Assembly: GCF_002278035.1 (NCBI RefSeq)
Contig: NZ_CP022605.1
Coordinates: forward strand, 806,001 to 870,000
Reading direction: 5' to 3'
Source of the DNA: Ochrobactrum quorumnocens
Lineage (GTDB): Bacteria > Pseudomonadota > Alphaproteobacteria > Rhizobiales > Rhizobiaceae
DNA length: 64,000 nt
The stretch's first letter is position 1. Each line of letters opens with the position of its first letter. Positions 18,096 to 26,475 of the stretch are shown piece by piece. The notes below the pieces were generated by a model. It had not been told where the DNA came from. It saw nothing but the letters and a program-made list of their open reading frames with translations, and searched no databases. The position numbers and the translations under genes were made by a program.

Positions 18096-18436
18096 TAGGG
18101 GTCCAGACTCCATTTGCGACGATATTCTACTGGAGTCACGCCGTGTACACGTTGCAGATGTAACGTCATAGCCTTAAAACCCTTGCCACATTCAAGGCAA
18201 AAGACATGTGTTTCAGAGATCGACTTCTTCTTTGAAACAGCTGGAACCAGTCTTTGTTGGACGAAGTCTGAAGGATCAGGCTCTCGGGATTGAAGGTCAT
18301 GCAATGCTTCCAGGACACTTTCAATTACGCCTGTTGTCTGCTGCCAGGGCAATTCATTGAATTCGAAATAGGAAGACAGGATATCGGCCGCGGCCGATGC
18401 TTTTGTTATTCGACGTTGCTTCAAAGTCATCGTCAT
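17990..18436 (-). CDS. Ros/MucR-family zinc-finger transcriptional regulator
   Basis: 148 aa. It has the prokaryotic zinc finger Cys-X2-Cys-X9-His-X4-His (CLECGKGFKAMTLHLQRVH), followed by the family's basic segment TPVEYRRKWSL and an Ala/Ser/Arg tail with KTWGFGKR. The N-terminal half is the oligomerisation part. MucR/Ros proteins are nucleoid-type repressors in rhizobia and Brucella, controlling surface polysaccharide, motility and virulence genes. The N-terminus is diverged from core MucR, so this may be an accessory paralogue. It is encoded in a gene-poor stretch, and its targets are unknown. Confidence 0.85.
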   Translation of the reverse strand: MTMTLKQRRITKASAAADILSSYFEFNELPWQQTTGVIESVLEALHDLQSREPDPSDFVQQRLVPAVSKKKSISETHVFCLECGKGFKAMTLHLQRVHGVTPVEYRRKWSLDPYYPMTSPNHSASRSSLAKTWGFGKRATSDANTETE

Positions 18437-19379
18437 CCTCGGTCGCCGCCCGAATTTAGGATCATCAGATTCTCTGCATTAGTCAATAACATGTTCACAA
18501 GTGCTCATTATACCAGTATTCCGGGAGAACCTTTAGATAAGCGCACGTTACGAGCGATTGACTGGTCACTGAACACTCCCATATTTAAATTAGCTGCTAA
18601 GACAGTTGGTCCGTTTTCTCTGACGGACCTGTCGGCGCATCCGCTGATCAAAAATAATTTGCCAATTCAAAGCCTCCTCACGCTCAAGTTTCGCAACGGT
18701 CCTTGAGGTCTTTTTTCAAGCCACAGAAGCCCCGTCCGCCTTTCGTCTAGCAGTGACGGATGGGTTGCCCAATAGTCAAACTCGTCGACGCACGGTCTTC
18801 GCTGGCGTTGCAGTTTGGCTTTGGCCCATCATAAACCATCCCAACTGTACCCACTTCATCAGGTTCACTTAGTACTAATATGTGTGCTTATTTCCTTTCG
18901 TAAAAATTTTCCTTTACAATGTATTTCATGATATCTTTTAATAGTGTATGACGGAATGAAGGTTATTCTTGATATATACTTTTATTAAGTGCCGGAATAA
19001 GGACTATTTATATATGGTCGCGATTGCTGCATGTATATTAAAGTTGGACGCGGTCCTTGATAGCGAATTTAGATTGACACAATCATAATCAAAGGCCGTG
19101 TTTGTGTCATTATGAAACAATAACTATTTAAGGAAATTTCCCTTAAAGATAAGAACTATTTTCGTTTATTGTCGTTAAACCACTTAAATCCTGAATCCCG
19201 TATCATGCTTCACCAAAAAAAGTAAAATAATGTCTTGTCAAAATCTTGTTTGCATACTTTTATACTGAGAAAAGTAATTACTCCGGCTGCATCATACTAA
19301 TAACGAATGAAAGTGCTCTCACATCAACCTCTGTTGAAATCGAATTGTTGCAGCAAAAAAGGATTTAAATGGCGGGCCA
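18437..19379. other. Gene-poor, AT-rich stretch
   Basis: About 940 bp with no supported gene. The part from about 18890 to 19330 is clearly richer in A and T than its surroundings. It holds an inverted repeat TTTAAGG...CCTTAAA at 19127-19147. A short open frame at 18290-18706 (+) mostly overlaps the MucR gene and is not credible. The base composition suggests acquired DNA or a regulatory region. Confidence 0.45.
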
Positions 19380-19697
19380 ATGGAAACAGTTTTACTGCAG
19401 TTGATTGGTGGAGTTAGCGGTGCGTCAACTTCGGGGAAAATTTTTCAGGCTTCCGATATCGGGCTGATCAGTAATGCACTCACGGGGGCGCTTGGGGGGG
19501 TCGCAGGAGGACAGTTAATTGGCACCTTGCTTGGGACTACTGCGGCTTCTTCAGGGCTCGATGTTGGAGCGATCATCGGACCGCTTATAGATGGCGCTCT
19601 TACAGGCGCACTGGCACAAGTCGCTATTGGTGCGATCGTTAGCAAGCTTCGTTTGAGCCTAAACCAAGCAGAGGGATATTCTCGTGGGCGTTCTTGA
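19380..19697 (+). CDS. Small Gly/Ala-rich hydrophobic protein, 105 aa
   Basis: The protein is dominated by glycine, alanine and leucine with repeated G-x3-G spacing (for example ALGGVAGGQLIGTLLG and IIGPLIDGALTGALAQ), giving two or three possible membrane or glycine-zipper helices. Similar small Gly-rich proteins occur in rhizobia with no known function. Its end overlaps the next gene by 14 nt, and that gene has its own GAGGG site, so the two are coupled. It could be a membrane-inserting peptide or a scaffold. No function is claimed. Confidence 0.6.
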   Translation: METVLLQLIGGVSGASTSGKIFQASDIGLISNALTGALGGVAGGQLIGTLLGTTAASSGLDVGAIIGPLIDGALTGALAQVAIGAIVSKLRLSLNQAEGYSRGRS

Positions 19698-20049
19698 TGC
19701 TGTCTGGAAGTCGGCATTAGGCGCCGCGCAAGCAAAATGCGAACAGCAACTGGCGAAGGAAAATATCGGCCCGGTGACTGCAGATCAGCAATTAAGCAAG
19801 CAATATAAAGAAACTCTAATCGATGATTTCGTCATGACAAAGGGACCAAATCTAAGATGGCACACGTCCGTCATCGATCGGATGAAAACATGCAATCTTG
19901 ATAATGGCCTGGCTGCCAGAAAAAACCTCGCCGGAACAATTGCGTTTTCTGACGATGACAGCATTTCTACTGCGATGAGCCTTTGGCTTCATCGAGAGCT
20001 TTTGCTGGTTTTATCAAAAAGCAGCGAGGAATCGCTGCAATCCTATTAG
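19684..20049 (+). CDS. Hypothetical protein, 121 aa
   Basis: GTG start at 19684, 8 nt after GAGGG, overlapping the preceding gene by 14 nt. The protein is soluble and helical, with one CNLDNG motif and a C-terminal Leu-rich helix (WLHRELLLVLS). I do not recognise the family. The tight overlap with the Gly-rich protein and the 31-bp gap to the HTH gene suggest one small operon of three genes. Confidence 0.6.
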   Translation: MGVLDAVWKSALGAAQAKCEQQLAKENIGPVTADQQLSKQYKETLIDDFVMTKGPNLRWHTSVIDRMKTCNLDNGLAARKNLAGTIAFSDDDSISTAMSLWLHRELLLVLSKSSEESLQSY

Positions 20050-20080
20050 ATTAAATAATCGCATTCCAGGAGGAGGGAAA

Positions 20081-20341
20081 ATGGGCAAGCGTGGACATCG
20101 TGGCAACTTTAGATTGGCTGCAGCGTGCAAAACTTTGAAAAAATCTGAACTCGAACTGGCGCATGCCCTCGGATTATCACGCGCAGCATTGAAATCAATC
20201 GACCGTAGAGATGCTCCACTATATCTTAAACTCGCACTGACAGCAATGATGGCAGAATTGGAGCCCGATCCGTTATTTGGGCCTCTGAATGATACTCGTA
20301 ATCTCAGAACTGAACCACCGCATATGAAGCTTGCTGGGTAG
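20081..20341 (+). CDS. Small HTH-like protein, 86 aa
   Basis: Preceded by a very strong AGGAGGAGG ribosome site. Residues about 20-50 (KSELELAHALGLSRAAL, then KSIDRRDAPLYLKLAL) look like a helix-turn-helix of Cro/C1 or YdaS type. It may regulate the small cassette it belongs to, or be a transcription factor for the DUF2865 gene 25 bp downstream. The basic N-terminus fits DNA binding. The family assignment is by pattern only. Confidence 0.6.
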   Translation: MGKRGHRGNFRLAAACKTLKKSELELAHALGLSRAALKSIDRRDAPLYLKLALTAMMAELEPDPLFGPLNDTRNLRTEPPHMKLAG

Positions 20342-20366
20342 TTAGCGAGAATCAGGGACAGGCGTC

Positions 20367-21263
20367 ATGATTAAGCTGATCGTATTTCTCTTACTTATAA
20401 TGATTGTGTCGCTCCCGACATCGGTCGTCGCGGCATCCTGCGGGGCGGGAACGTCAGCCAACAATGCTGCCGTCAAAATGCTACAACGGCAACTATCCGC
20501 TCTTCGCGCTATTGCGCGCGGACGGGGATGCAAAGATGGCGACACAGGTGGCGGGCTATTTAATGCCTGTCGTGACGTGACCCTCAAAATCAGCGAAGTC
20601 CAACAGCAACTTCGTGCGAGTGCTGGTTTAGATCGGAGCTGTAGCAGAGAACGTACCACAAATGTATCGCGAACAAAGCCGTCAAAAATCACCGCTGTAT
20701 CCGCCCCGGCGTCGCAAGCCGGGATACGGCAACAGGATGGTACGCCGAGTAAGGTGCGTGGGCCGAGGAATGCGCTGCAATTCTGTGTGCGTCTGTCAGA
20801 TGGATACTATTTCCCCACGCCGAACTCCCAGTTCAGCCAAAAAGGCGGGACAGATGCCGCACTCGTCCAGTGTCGCGTAATCTGTGCGACGCAAGCCATG
20901 GCTGTTTATGTTCTGGATCAGAATGAGGAAACCGCCGATATGATTTCGGTCGAGACGGGCCAATCATACGCAGACTTGCCAACAGCGTATAATTACCACG
21001 GCGAAGGAGACTTCAGACGATGCGACTGGAACGGATATGTTGCAAAAGTTAGCGGATTAATGGCCGCAAATAAGCAATCAAGAAGTCTCGCGAATGTTGA
21101 AATTCCATTGCCGGACGCCAAGCCTGCTGAAGACGATACGGCAGTCTCCCAGATTTCTCCTTTTGCCTATCGCCCGATGCCATCCAGAGAAGTGCGTATC
21201 ATCGGTCCTGCCTTTATTCCTGATGTCGAGAATAAAGCGTTGGAATTACTGACTGAACAATGA
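20367..21263 (+). CDS. DUF2865 secreted protein, 298 aa
   Basis: A signal peptide (residues 1-22, ending VVAA) is followed by a helical region (about 30-90), a low-complexity linker, and the DUF2865 core from about residue 135: FCVRLSDGYYFPTPNSQF, then an LVQCRVICATQAMAVYVL-like segment. Several paired cysteines suggest disulfides in the periplasm. The family is found in Hyphomicrobiales and has no known role. The protein is intact. It lies 270 bp upstream of an autotransporter, which hints at an envelope function (inference). Confidence 0.8.
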   Translation: MIKLIVFLLLIMIVSLPTSVVAASCGAGTSANNAAVKMLQRQLSALRAIARGRGCKDGDTGGGLFNACRDVTLKISEVQQQLRASAGLDRSCSRERTTNVSRTKPSKITAVSAPASQAGIRQQDGTPSKVRGPRNALQFCVRLSDGYYFPTPNSQFSQKGGTDAALVQCRVICATQAMAVYVLDQNEETADMISVETGQSYADLPTAYNYHGEGDFRRCDWNGYVAKVSGLMAANKQSRSLANVEIPLPDAKPAEDDTAVSQISPFAYRPMPSREVRIIGPAFIPDVENKALELLTEQ

Positions 21264-21448
21264 AACTAAAACATGCCTCGAGAGTATCAAGAAATCGTTT
21301 CGGTCAAAAGGGCAGTGATCAAAACAGAAATTTGCGATACAGCATGACCGACTTCATTGCGATGCCACTGTGTTCGATTTTGAAACAGATCAGAAAATGG
21401 AGAGTATCCGATATGCCACAATGGCTTTCATTAAAGCCATCCAGCTAA
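21260..21448 (+). CDS. Possible small ORF coupled to DUF2865 gene
   Basis: A 62-codon frame whose ATG overlaps the DUF2865 stop as ATGA. It has no recognisable motif and is strongly basic. The overlap is suggestive but could be chance. Confidence 0.18.
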   Translation: MKLKHASRVSRNRFGQKGSDQNRNLRYSMTDFIAMPLCSILKQIRKWRVSDMPQWLSLKPSS

Positions 21449-21534
21449 AAACATTATTCATTCAGTCTTGCCTGCGTCCGAACCTTAATTCTTAATCGGC
21501 TCGACTGCTTATCTGCATGAACTGAGGGGTTTCG

Positions 21535-24282
21535 ATGCAACGTCGCTTTCAAATATCTTCGGCTGCTCTTTTTTTCTCCAGTACGGCTCTGTTTTCGCTT
21601 GGATATGCAATACTGCAGCCCGATCCGGCTTTAGCGGCGTGTTCGTTTTCTCCGTCGTTAGGAAACGACACATATATCTGCGATAGCGGAACATCAGTGG
21701 GTGGTTTGACTGATACGAATGGCAATAACACGCTGTTGTTGCCTTCGGGGGGAAGCGGCACAGTCAATGGCAATGTGACGTTTGGCGCAGGCACCGACCG
21801 GATTGAGGTTCATTCCGGTACGATAGCCGGCAACGTTGTTCTAGGTGATGGCGCGGATGCATTTGTCATTTCCGGCGGAACTGTCACCGGTAATATCCAG
21901 CAGGGCAGTGGTATTGACGATTTCCGCATGACCGGGGGCGAGATTGGCTCGCTCAATCAGGGTGATGCGCTGGATACGTTCTTTATGTCTGGCGGCAGAA
22001 TTGTCGATGCTTTTGATGATGGCGATTACGCCGTGATGACGGGTGGCCGCATCGGTCGCGTCAACATGAAACTCGACAACAATTATTTCAATATGTCCGG
22101 CGGCACCATCGATCGCAATCTGGTGGCGGGTTTTGGCAATGATACGATCATTATTTCCGATGGCATGATCGGCGGCAATATCAGCGTCAGCGGTGGGACG
22201 GACAGTGTCACGATCACTGGCGGGACGGTGGCCGGCGACGTTCTTATGAGCTTCGGCAATGACCAGTTCACCTGGAATGGCGGCGGCATTGTCTATGGCA
22301 ATATCGATATGGGCGCTGACAGTGATACGGCTGTGCTTGCCAATCTGACCGATGCCAATATTGGCGCAACCAAGCGCCTGACCGGCGGCGACGGCGTCGA
22401 TGCACTGACGTTCGATAACGTCAAGACCGGCAAGGTTGGTCGGTTTGACAGTTGGGAGACGATCAATCTCACCAACGACACCCGTCTGACTTTCGACACG
22501 ACCCTCACCTTGGGCGATGCTGGTACAGGCACTGGAACGCTCAATGTCGATGCTGCCAGCACGATCTATGGTGGTTCTGCACAAAGCGGCATCAATGCGT
22601 TTTCGCCCAGTCAGCTTGCTTCGGTTTTCAACGCCGGACGTATCGATCTGACCAATGGTGGCTCAAGCACAAGCGATACCTTCACCATCAAGGGCAACTA
22701 TACCGGTCAGAACGGTCTTCTGTTCGTTGATACTGTGCTGGGTGCCGATGCATCGCCATCAGACAAACTGGTCATTGATACGGGTAACGCATCCGGCTCA
22801 ACCGGTATCGTGGTCAACAATGTTGGCGGCGCTGGCGCATCTACCGTCTCTGATGGCATCATGGTTGTCGAGGCGCTTAATGGCGCAACGACAGCTGGTG
22901 GTGCGTTTTCGCTTAACGGACGCGTAGCAGCTGGTGCTTACGAATATTTCCTGTTTAAGGGTGGCGTTTCCGCCAATACCAATGAAAACTGGTATCTGCG
23001 CTCGACGCTGGTCAGCGGCAGCCAACCTGCCCCTGTTGTTCCGGAAGAAAACCTGACGCCTGAAGCACCGGAAACTTCCGCACCTCCACCAGCACTGGAA
23101 CAGCCGCCAGCACCATTGCCGATTGATCCGAATGATCCCGATCCCGAGGATACGTCTGCTCCGGTAACGGAAAACGCGCCTCAACCAGAGGCACCTCCGG
23201 CACCACCTCCTGCTGAGGCTGCAAATCCACCGGCCACCTCCAACGGGCAGTCAGCAACGCCGCAGATCGGTTTTGAAGGTGCTGTCCCGCCGTCGCCGGG
23301 TGCCACGCGTGTGGAAGGCGATGTCGTTCCGCTCTATCGCGCCGAGGTCCCTGTTTATTCCGCTTTACCACCTGTGGCCCATCATCTGGCACTCACGACG
23401 CTTGGAACATTCCACGAGCGCCGTGGTGAACAGGATCTTCTCAGAAGCGGCGGCTATCTGCCTGCGACCTGGGCACGTTTGTTCGGGCAGGATATCGATA
23501 CGAAGTGGAAGGGCACTGTTGCACCGGGTCTTGATGGCAAGCTCTTCGGCATTCAGGCTGGTCAGGACCTTTGGGGCCGTGAAACAGATAGCGGCCATTC
23601 CGACCGCTTCGGCCTGTTCTTCGGTTATACCCGTGTGACAGGTGATATTACAGGTCAGGCGCTCGGCTGGAATGATCTTGCTGTTGGCGATCTGGAAATG
23701 ACCGGCACCAGCTTTGGCGGTTACTGGACGCATATCGGTCCGCAAGGCTGGTATCTCGATGCTGTGCTGATGGGCACATGGTACGGCGGTGATGCAAGCT
23801 CGAATGAAGGGCAGAGCATCGATATCGATGGCCATGGCGTGACGGCTTCGCTTGAAGGCGGTTACCCGATTGCGCTTAGCGAAAGCTGGACGCTGGAGCC
23901 ACAGGCACAGCTCATCTGGCAGAGCCTCTCGCTTGATGATCAGGCAGACCGTTATTCATCGGTATCGTTTGATTCAGACAATGCCTGGACCGGGCGCATC
24001 GGAATGCGTCTGCAGGGTGCTGAGGACACATCCATTGGCAAGCTGCGACCCTATCTGAAGGCCAATCTCTGGCAGAACTTCTCGTCCGACCAGACCGTGC
24101 GCTTTGCCACCGATCCGATTGTGACGGACCTGAAAGGCACTTCGCTCGAAGTTGGCGGTGGCCTGACCCTCGACATCACCGAGAAGGCAAGCCTTTATGC
24201 GACCGCCGATTACACCACCAATCTTGGTGGCGAACGCAACCGCATATGGGAAGGCAATATCGGGTTGAATGTGAAGTGGTGA
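21535..24282 (+). CDS. Autotransporter (type Va), 915 aa
   Basis: A signal peptide ends near ALAAC (residue about 35). The passenger (about 36-490) is a beta-helix made of irregular repeats of the type GNDTIIISDGMIGGN and GGTVTGNI. A Pro/Glu/Ala-rich linker (about 495-575) follows. The C-terminal translocator (about 635-915) contains alternating beta strands and ends in NVKW, an aromatic C-terminus recognised by the BAM complex. The protein is inserted in the outer membrane and shows the passenger at the surface. Brucella relatives of this kind act in adhesion, but no binding target can be read here. The gene stands alone, with an AraC-type regulator 300 bp downstream. Confidence 0.9.
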   Translation: MQRRFQISSAALFFSSTALFSLGYAILQPDPALAACSFSPSLGNDTYICDSGTSVGGLTDTNGNNTLLLPSGGSGTVNGNVTFGAGTDRIEVHSGTIAGNVVLGDGADAFVISGGTVTGNIQQGSGIDDFRMTGGEIGSLNQGDALDTFFMSGGRIVDAFDDGDYAVMTGGRIGRVNMKLDNNYFNMSGGTIDRNLVAGFGNDTIIISDGMIGGNISVSGGTDSVTITGGTVAGDVLMSFGNDQFTWNGGGIVYGNIDMGADSDTAVLANLTDANIGATKRLTGGDGVDALTFDNVKTGKVGRFDSWETINLTNDTRLTFDTTLTLGDAGTGTGTLNVDAASTIYGGSAQSGINAFSPSQLASVFNAGRIDLTNGGSSTSDTFTIKGNYTGQNGLLFVDTVLGADASPSDKLVIDTGNASGSTGIVVNNVGGAGASTVSDGIMVVEALNGATTAGGAFSLNGRVAAGAYEYFLFKGGVSANTNENWYLRSTLVSGSQPAPVVPEENLTPEAPETSAPPPALEQPPAPLPIDPNDPDPEDTSAPVTENAPQPEAPPAPPPAEAANPPATSNGQSATPQIGFEGAVPPSPGATRVEGDVVPLYRAEVPVYSALPPVAHHLALTTLGTFHERRGEQDLLRSGGYLPATWARLFGQDIDTKWKGTVAPGLDGKLFGIQAGQDLWGRETDSGHSDRFGLFFGYTRVTGDITGQALGWNDLAVGDLEMTGTSFGGYWTHIGPQGWYLDAVLMGTWYGGDASSNEGQSIDIDGHGVTASLEGGYPIALSESWTLEPQAQLIWQSLSLDDQADRYSSVSFDSDNAWTGRIGMRLQGAEDTSIGKLRPYLKANLWQNFSSDQTVRFATDPIVTDLKGTSLEVGGGLTLDITEKASLYATADYTTNLGGERNRIWEGNIGLNVKW

Positions 24283-24584
24283 AGTGGGCGGCCGAGGGAC
24301 AGAGACCGTAACGGGCCTTCCAGTTTTTGAGATACTGAAATGTCAGCGCTGCGAGGGTAAAAGCTCGCAATAACTTCTCTACACTTCGTGCGGATCGTCC
24401 ATGCCTAGCAGGCGTTAAGCGTGCCGAGGGGACCAACGCGCGCATACTTGCCAGGGCAACGACCAATGTGTCTTCTCAAAAAATCCAGAGCGAGGAAAAC
24501 GTTCTTGCAATCAAGGTTACCCTTTTTAAAAGGACCGTGTAATCCTTACGCTTGTAATCAAAACTTAAGCATGGATGAAGGGCG
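24283..24584. other. Gap between autotransporter and AraC regulator
   Basis: About 300 bp. No gene or strong terminator was recognised. An A-rich segment at 24470-24540 probably carries the regulator's promoter. Confidence 0.3.
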
Positions 24585-25625
24585 ATGACGGGAAAAAGCG
24601 GAACGCTATGTCAGCCGGATCGATCAACGCTGCTTTTCGACACAGACACACGTAAGCTTCCGCTGAAAAAAGCTCTGGGGTTTTGGGAGGAGTCGGCCGG
24701 CTCTCTCTATGATTTTCACATCGCCAGGCCGGAAACGTTCTATACCCATGGCCGCACGCTGTGTTTCGGGGAAGTACTTCTCAATTACTGCGCTAGTGTC
24801 GAACAAAAGCTTAGCCGCTCGACCTATCGTATCGGAATGGATGGCTTCGATCATTATGAGGTTCAGTTCTTTCTAAATGGAAATTGGCGTCGCGGCGATG
24901 GCAGACGCGAAGCACAGGCAGGGCCTGGCGATCTGGTTGTCCATGATACGGCACAGGCTCACGCAGGCTCAGCATCCGATTTTACCAACGTCACTCTATT
25001 CGTTCCCCGCGCCCTGCTTGAACCGCTGCTCGATAGGCCAGACGAGCAGAATATGCGCGTTATCGGTTCCGATAACCCACTGGTCAGTCTATTGCGCAGA
25101 CACGTAATTGGGCTATTTCGCACGCTTCCCTCGCTTGATGCCACGCAAGCCGCCTTAATTGAGTCACCCACAGTCGAGTTGATCGCTGCGACACTCAATG
25201 GCACTGAGAGGCAGGAGAATTCGCGCGGTGTCGCAGCAGCCCAGTTCGATTCAATACGGAGCTATATCGATGCGCATGTTTTGGATCAGGGCCTTTCCGT
25301 CGAACAGCTTGCTGTTAAATTTGGTATTTCGCTCCGTAAGCTGACATATCTTTTCTCACAGGAAGGTGGGGTCGCATCGTATATTCAGAAGCGGCGGCTT
25401 CTATTGGCTCGCCAGAGCCTCCGCGATCAGCGGCATGCCCACAAATCCATCGCAGATATCGGTCTGGAGCATGGCTTTGTCTATGCGCCCAACTTCACAC
25501 GCGCCTTCCAGCAAACATACGGCATGACGCCACGCGAAACCCGCGCCATGGCCCGCAGGACATGGCTCGTTGGGGAGCGCGAATCGCCAAATTGGTTTTA
25601 TCGAGCATCGCGATGGGGTCTATAA
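24585..25625 (+). CDS. AraC-family transcriptional regulator
   Basis: 346 aa. The N-terminal 200 residues form a cupin-like AraC_binding_2 sensing domain (with YEVQFFLNGNWRRGD and the GDLVVHDTAQAHAG segment). The C-terminal HTH_18 domain (about 225-330) has both helices: LSVEQLAVKFGISLRKLTYL and SIADIGLEHGFVYAPNFTRA, closing with YGMTPRE. Members with this sensor domain often respond to aromatic or amine compounds. It lies between two autotransporter genes and upstream of the Omp25-like gene, so control of surface proteins is possible but unproven. Confidence 0.9.
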   Translation: MTGKSGTLCQPDRSTLLFDTDTRKLPLKKALGFWEESAGSLYDFHIARPETFYTHGRTLCFGEVLLNYCASVEQKLSRSTYRIGMDGFDHYEVQFFLNGNWRRGDGRREAQAGPGDLVVHDTAQAHAGSASDFTNVTLFVPRALLEPLLDRPDEQNMRVIGSDNPLVSLLRRHVIGLFRTLPSLDATQAALIESPTVELIAATLNGTERQENSRGVAAAQFDSIRSYIDAHVLDQGLSVEQLAVKFGISLRKLTYLFSQEGGVASYIQKRRLLLARQSLRDQRHAHKSIADIGLEHGFVYAPNFTRAFQQTYGMTPRETRAMARRTWLVGERESPNWFYRASRWGL

Positions 25626-25828
25626 TGCCTTGGGCCAGTTTGCGCGCTCAGATCATTTGAGTAAAGGAATTTTGCGTGCTCGGATAATTCCGAACTTTCA
25701 CCCGCAAAACGATTAATTTCCAAGCGCTCCCGTGATTTTATCCGGTTCAGGCGGTTGGGGCTTGCGATCTTCTTGCACTGTCAGGGATCAAGGGTGGCAC
25801 TGCTCAAATTCCATTGGAGAGTGGCAAC

Positions 25829-26455
25829 TTGAAAAAAATCCTGTTTTGCTCATTAATTCTGTTTTGCTCGTCTGGGGCAATGGCCGCAGATGTGGTCCTC
25901 GACAATTCAGCGCTACCCGTGGTTTCGCAAGCGCCCATTAGCTGGACTGGCGCCTATATTGGCGTTCAGGCCGGAAGCGGCTGGGCGAGTGGTGATTTTT
26001 CCGGCTTTGGCATCAACGGATCCGAGGACGCCAATGGAGGTTCGCTCGGTGGCTTTATCGGCTATAATTATCAAAGCGGTAATAGTCTGATGCTCGGCAT
26101 TGAAGCCGATGTTGAATACAACTGGAACGAACAACAGGTTTTCGGCGCTGATTTCGGCACCGACTGGGCAGGTTCGGTACGCGGCCGTGTGGGCTATGCC
26201 TTCAATAAGGCGCTGATTTACGCCACGGCCGGCTGGGCAGCAACACGCGGTTATGTCGACGTGCCGGGACTGGGCAAGGCCCAAGAAACCTACAACGGCT
26301 ACACGGTCGGTGCCGGTCTGGACTACGCGTTCACCAACCAGATCTTTGGTCGGATCGAATATCGTTATAACGACTATGGAGACAAAGCGCTTCAGGGCAT
26401 CAACGTCGATGTCGACCAACACGCGGTCAAGATTGGCCTGGGCGTCAAGTTCTAG
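25829..26455 (+). CDS. Omp25/Omp31-type outer-membrane beta-barrel protein
   Basis: 208 aa. TTG 25829 is chosen as start because GGAGAG lies 7 nt upstream and a classic signal peptide begins there (KKILFCSLILF, ending AMAAD); an earlier TTG at 25814 falls on that ribosome site. The mature protein is an eight-stranded barrel of the OmpA-like Omp25/Omp31 group: WTGAYIGVQAGSGWA, GGFIGYNYQ, GSVRGRVGYAF, IFGRIEYRYNDYG and a terminal phenylalanine. These are abundant surface antigens in Brucella and relatives. The large autotransporter begins 20 bp after its stop, suggesting co-transcription. Confidence 0.9.
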   Translation: MKKILFCSLILFCSSGAMAADVVLDNSALPVVSQAPISWTGAYIGVQAGSGWASGDFSGFGINGSEDANGGSLGGFIGYNYQSGNSLMLGIEADVEYNWNEQQVFGADFGTDWAGSVRGRVGYAFNKALIYATAGWAATRGYVDVPGLGKAQETYNGYTVGAGLDYAFTNQIFGRIEYRYNDYGDKALQGINVDVDQHAVKIGLGVKF

Positions 26456-26475
26456 TGCCGGGCTGCACAGGCGAT

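Noticed and set aside
21841-22584. 247-codon minus-strand frame inside the first autotransporter
   Set aside because: It mirrors the repetitive passenger coding sequence and has no independent support.
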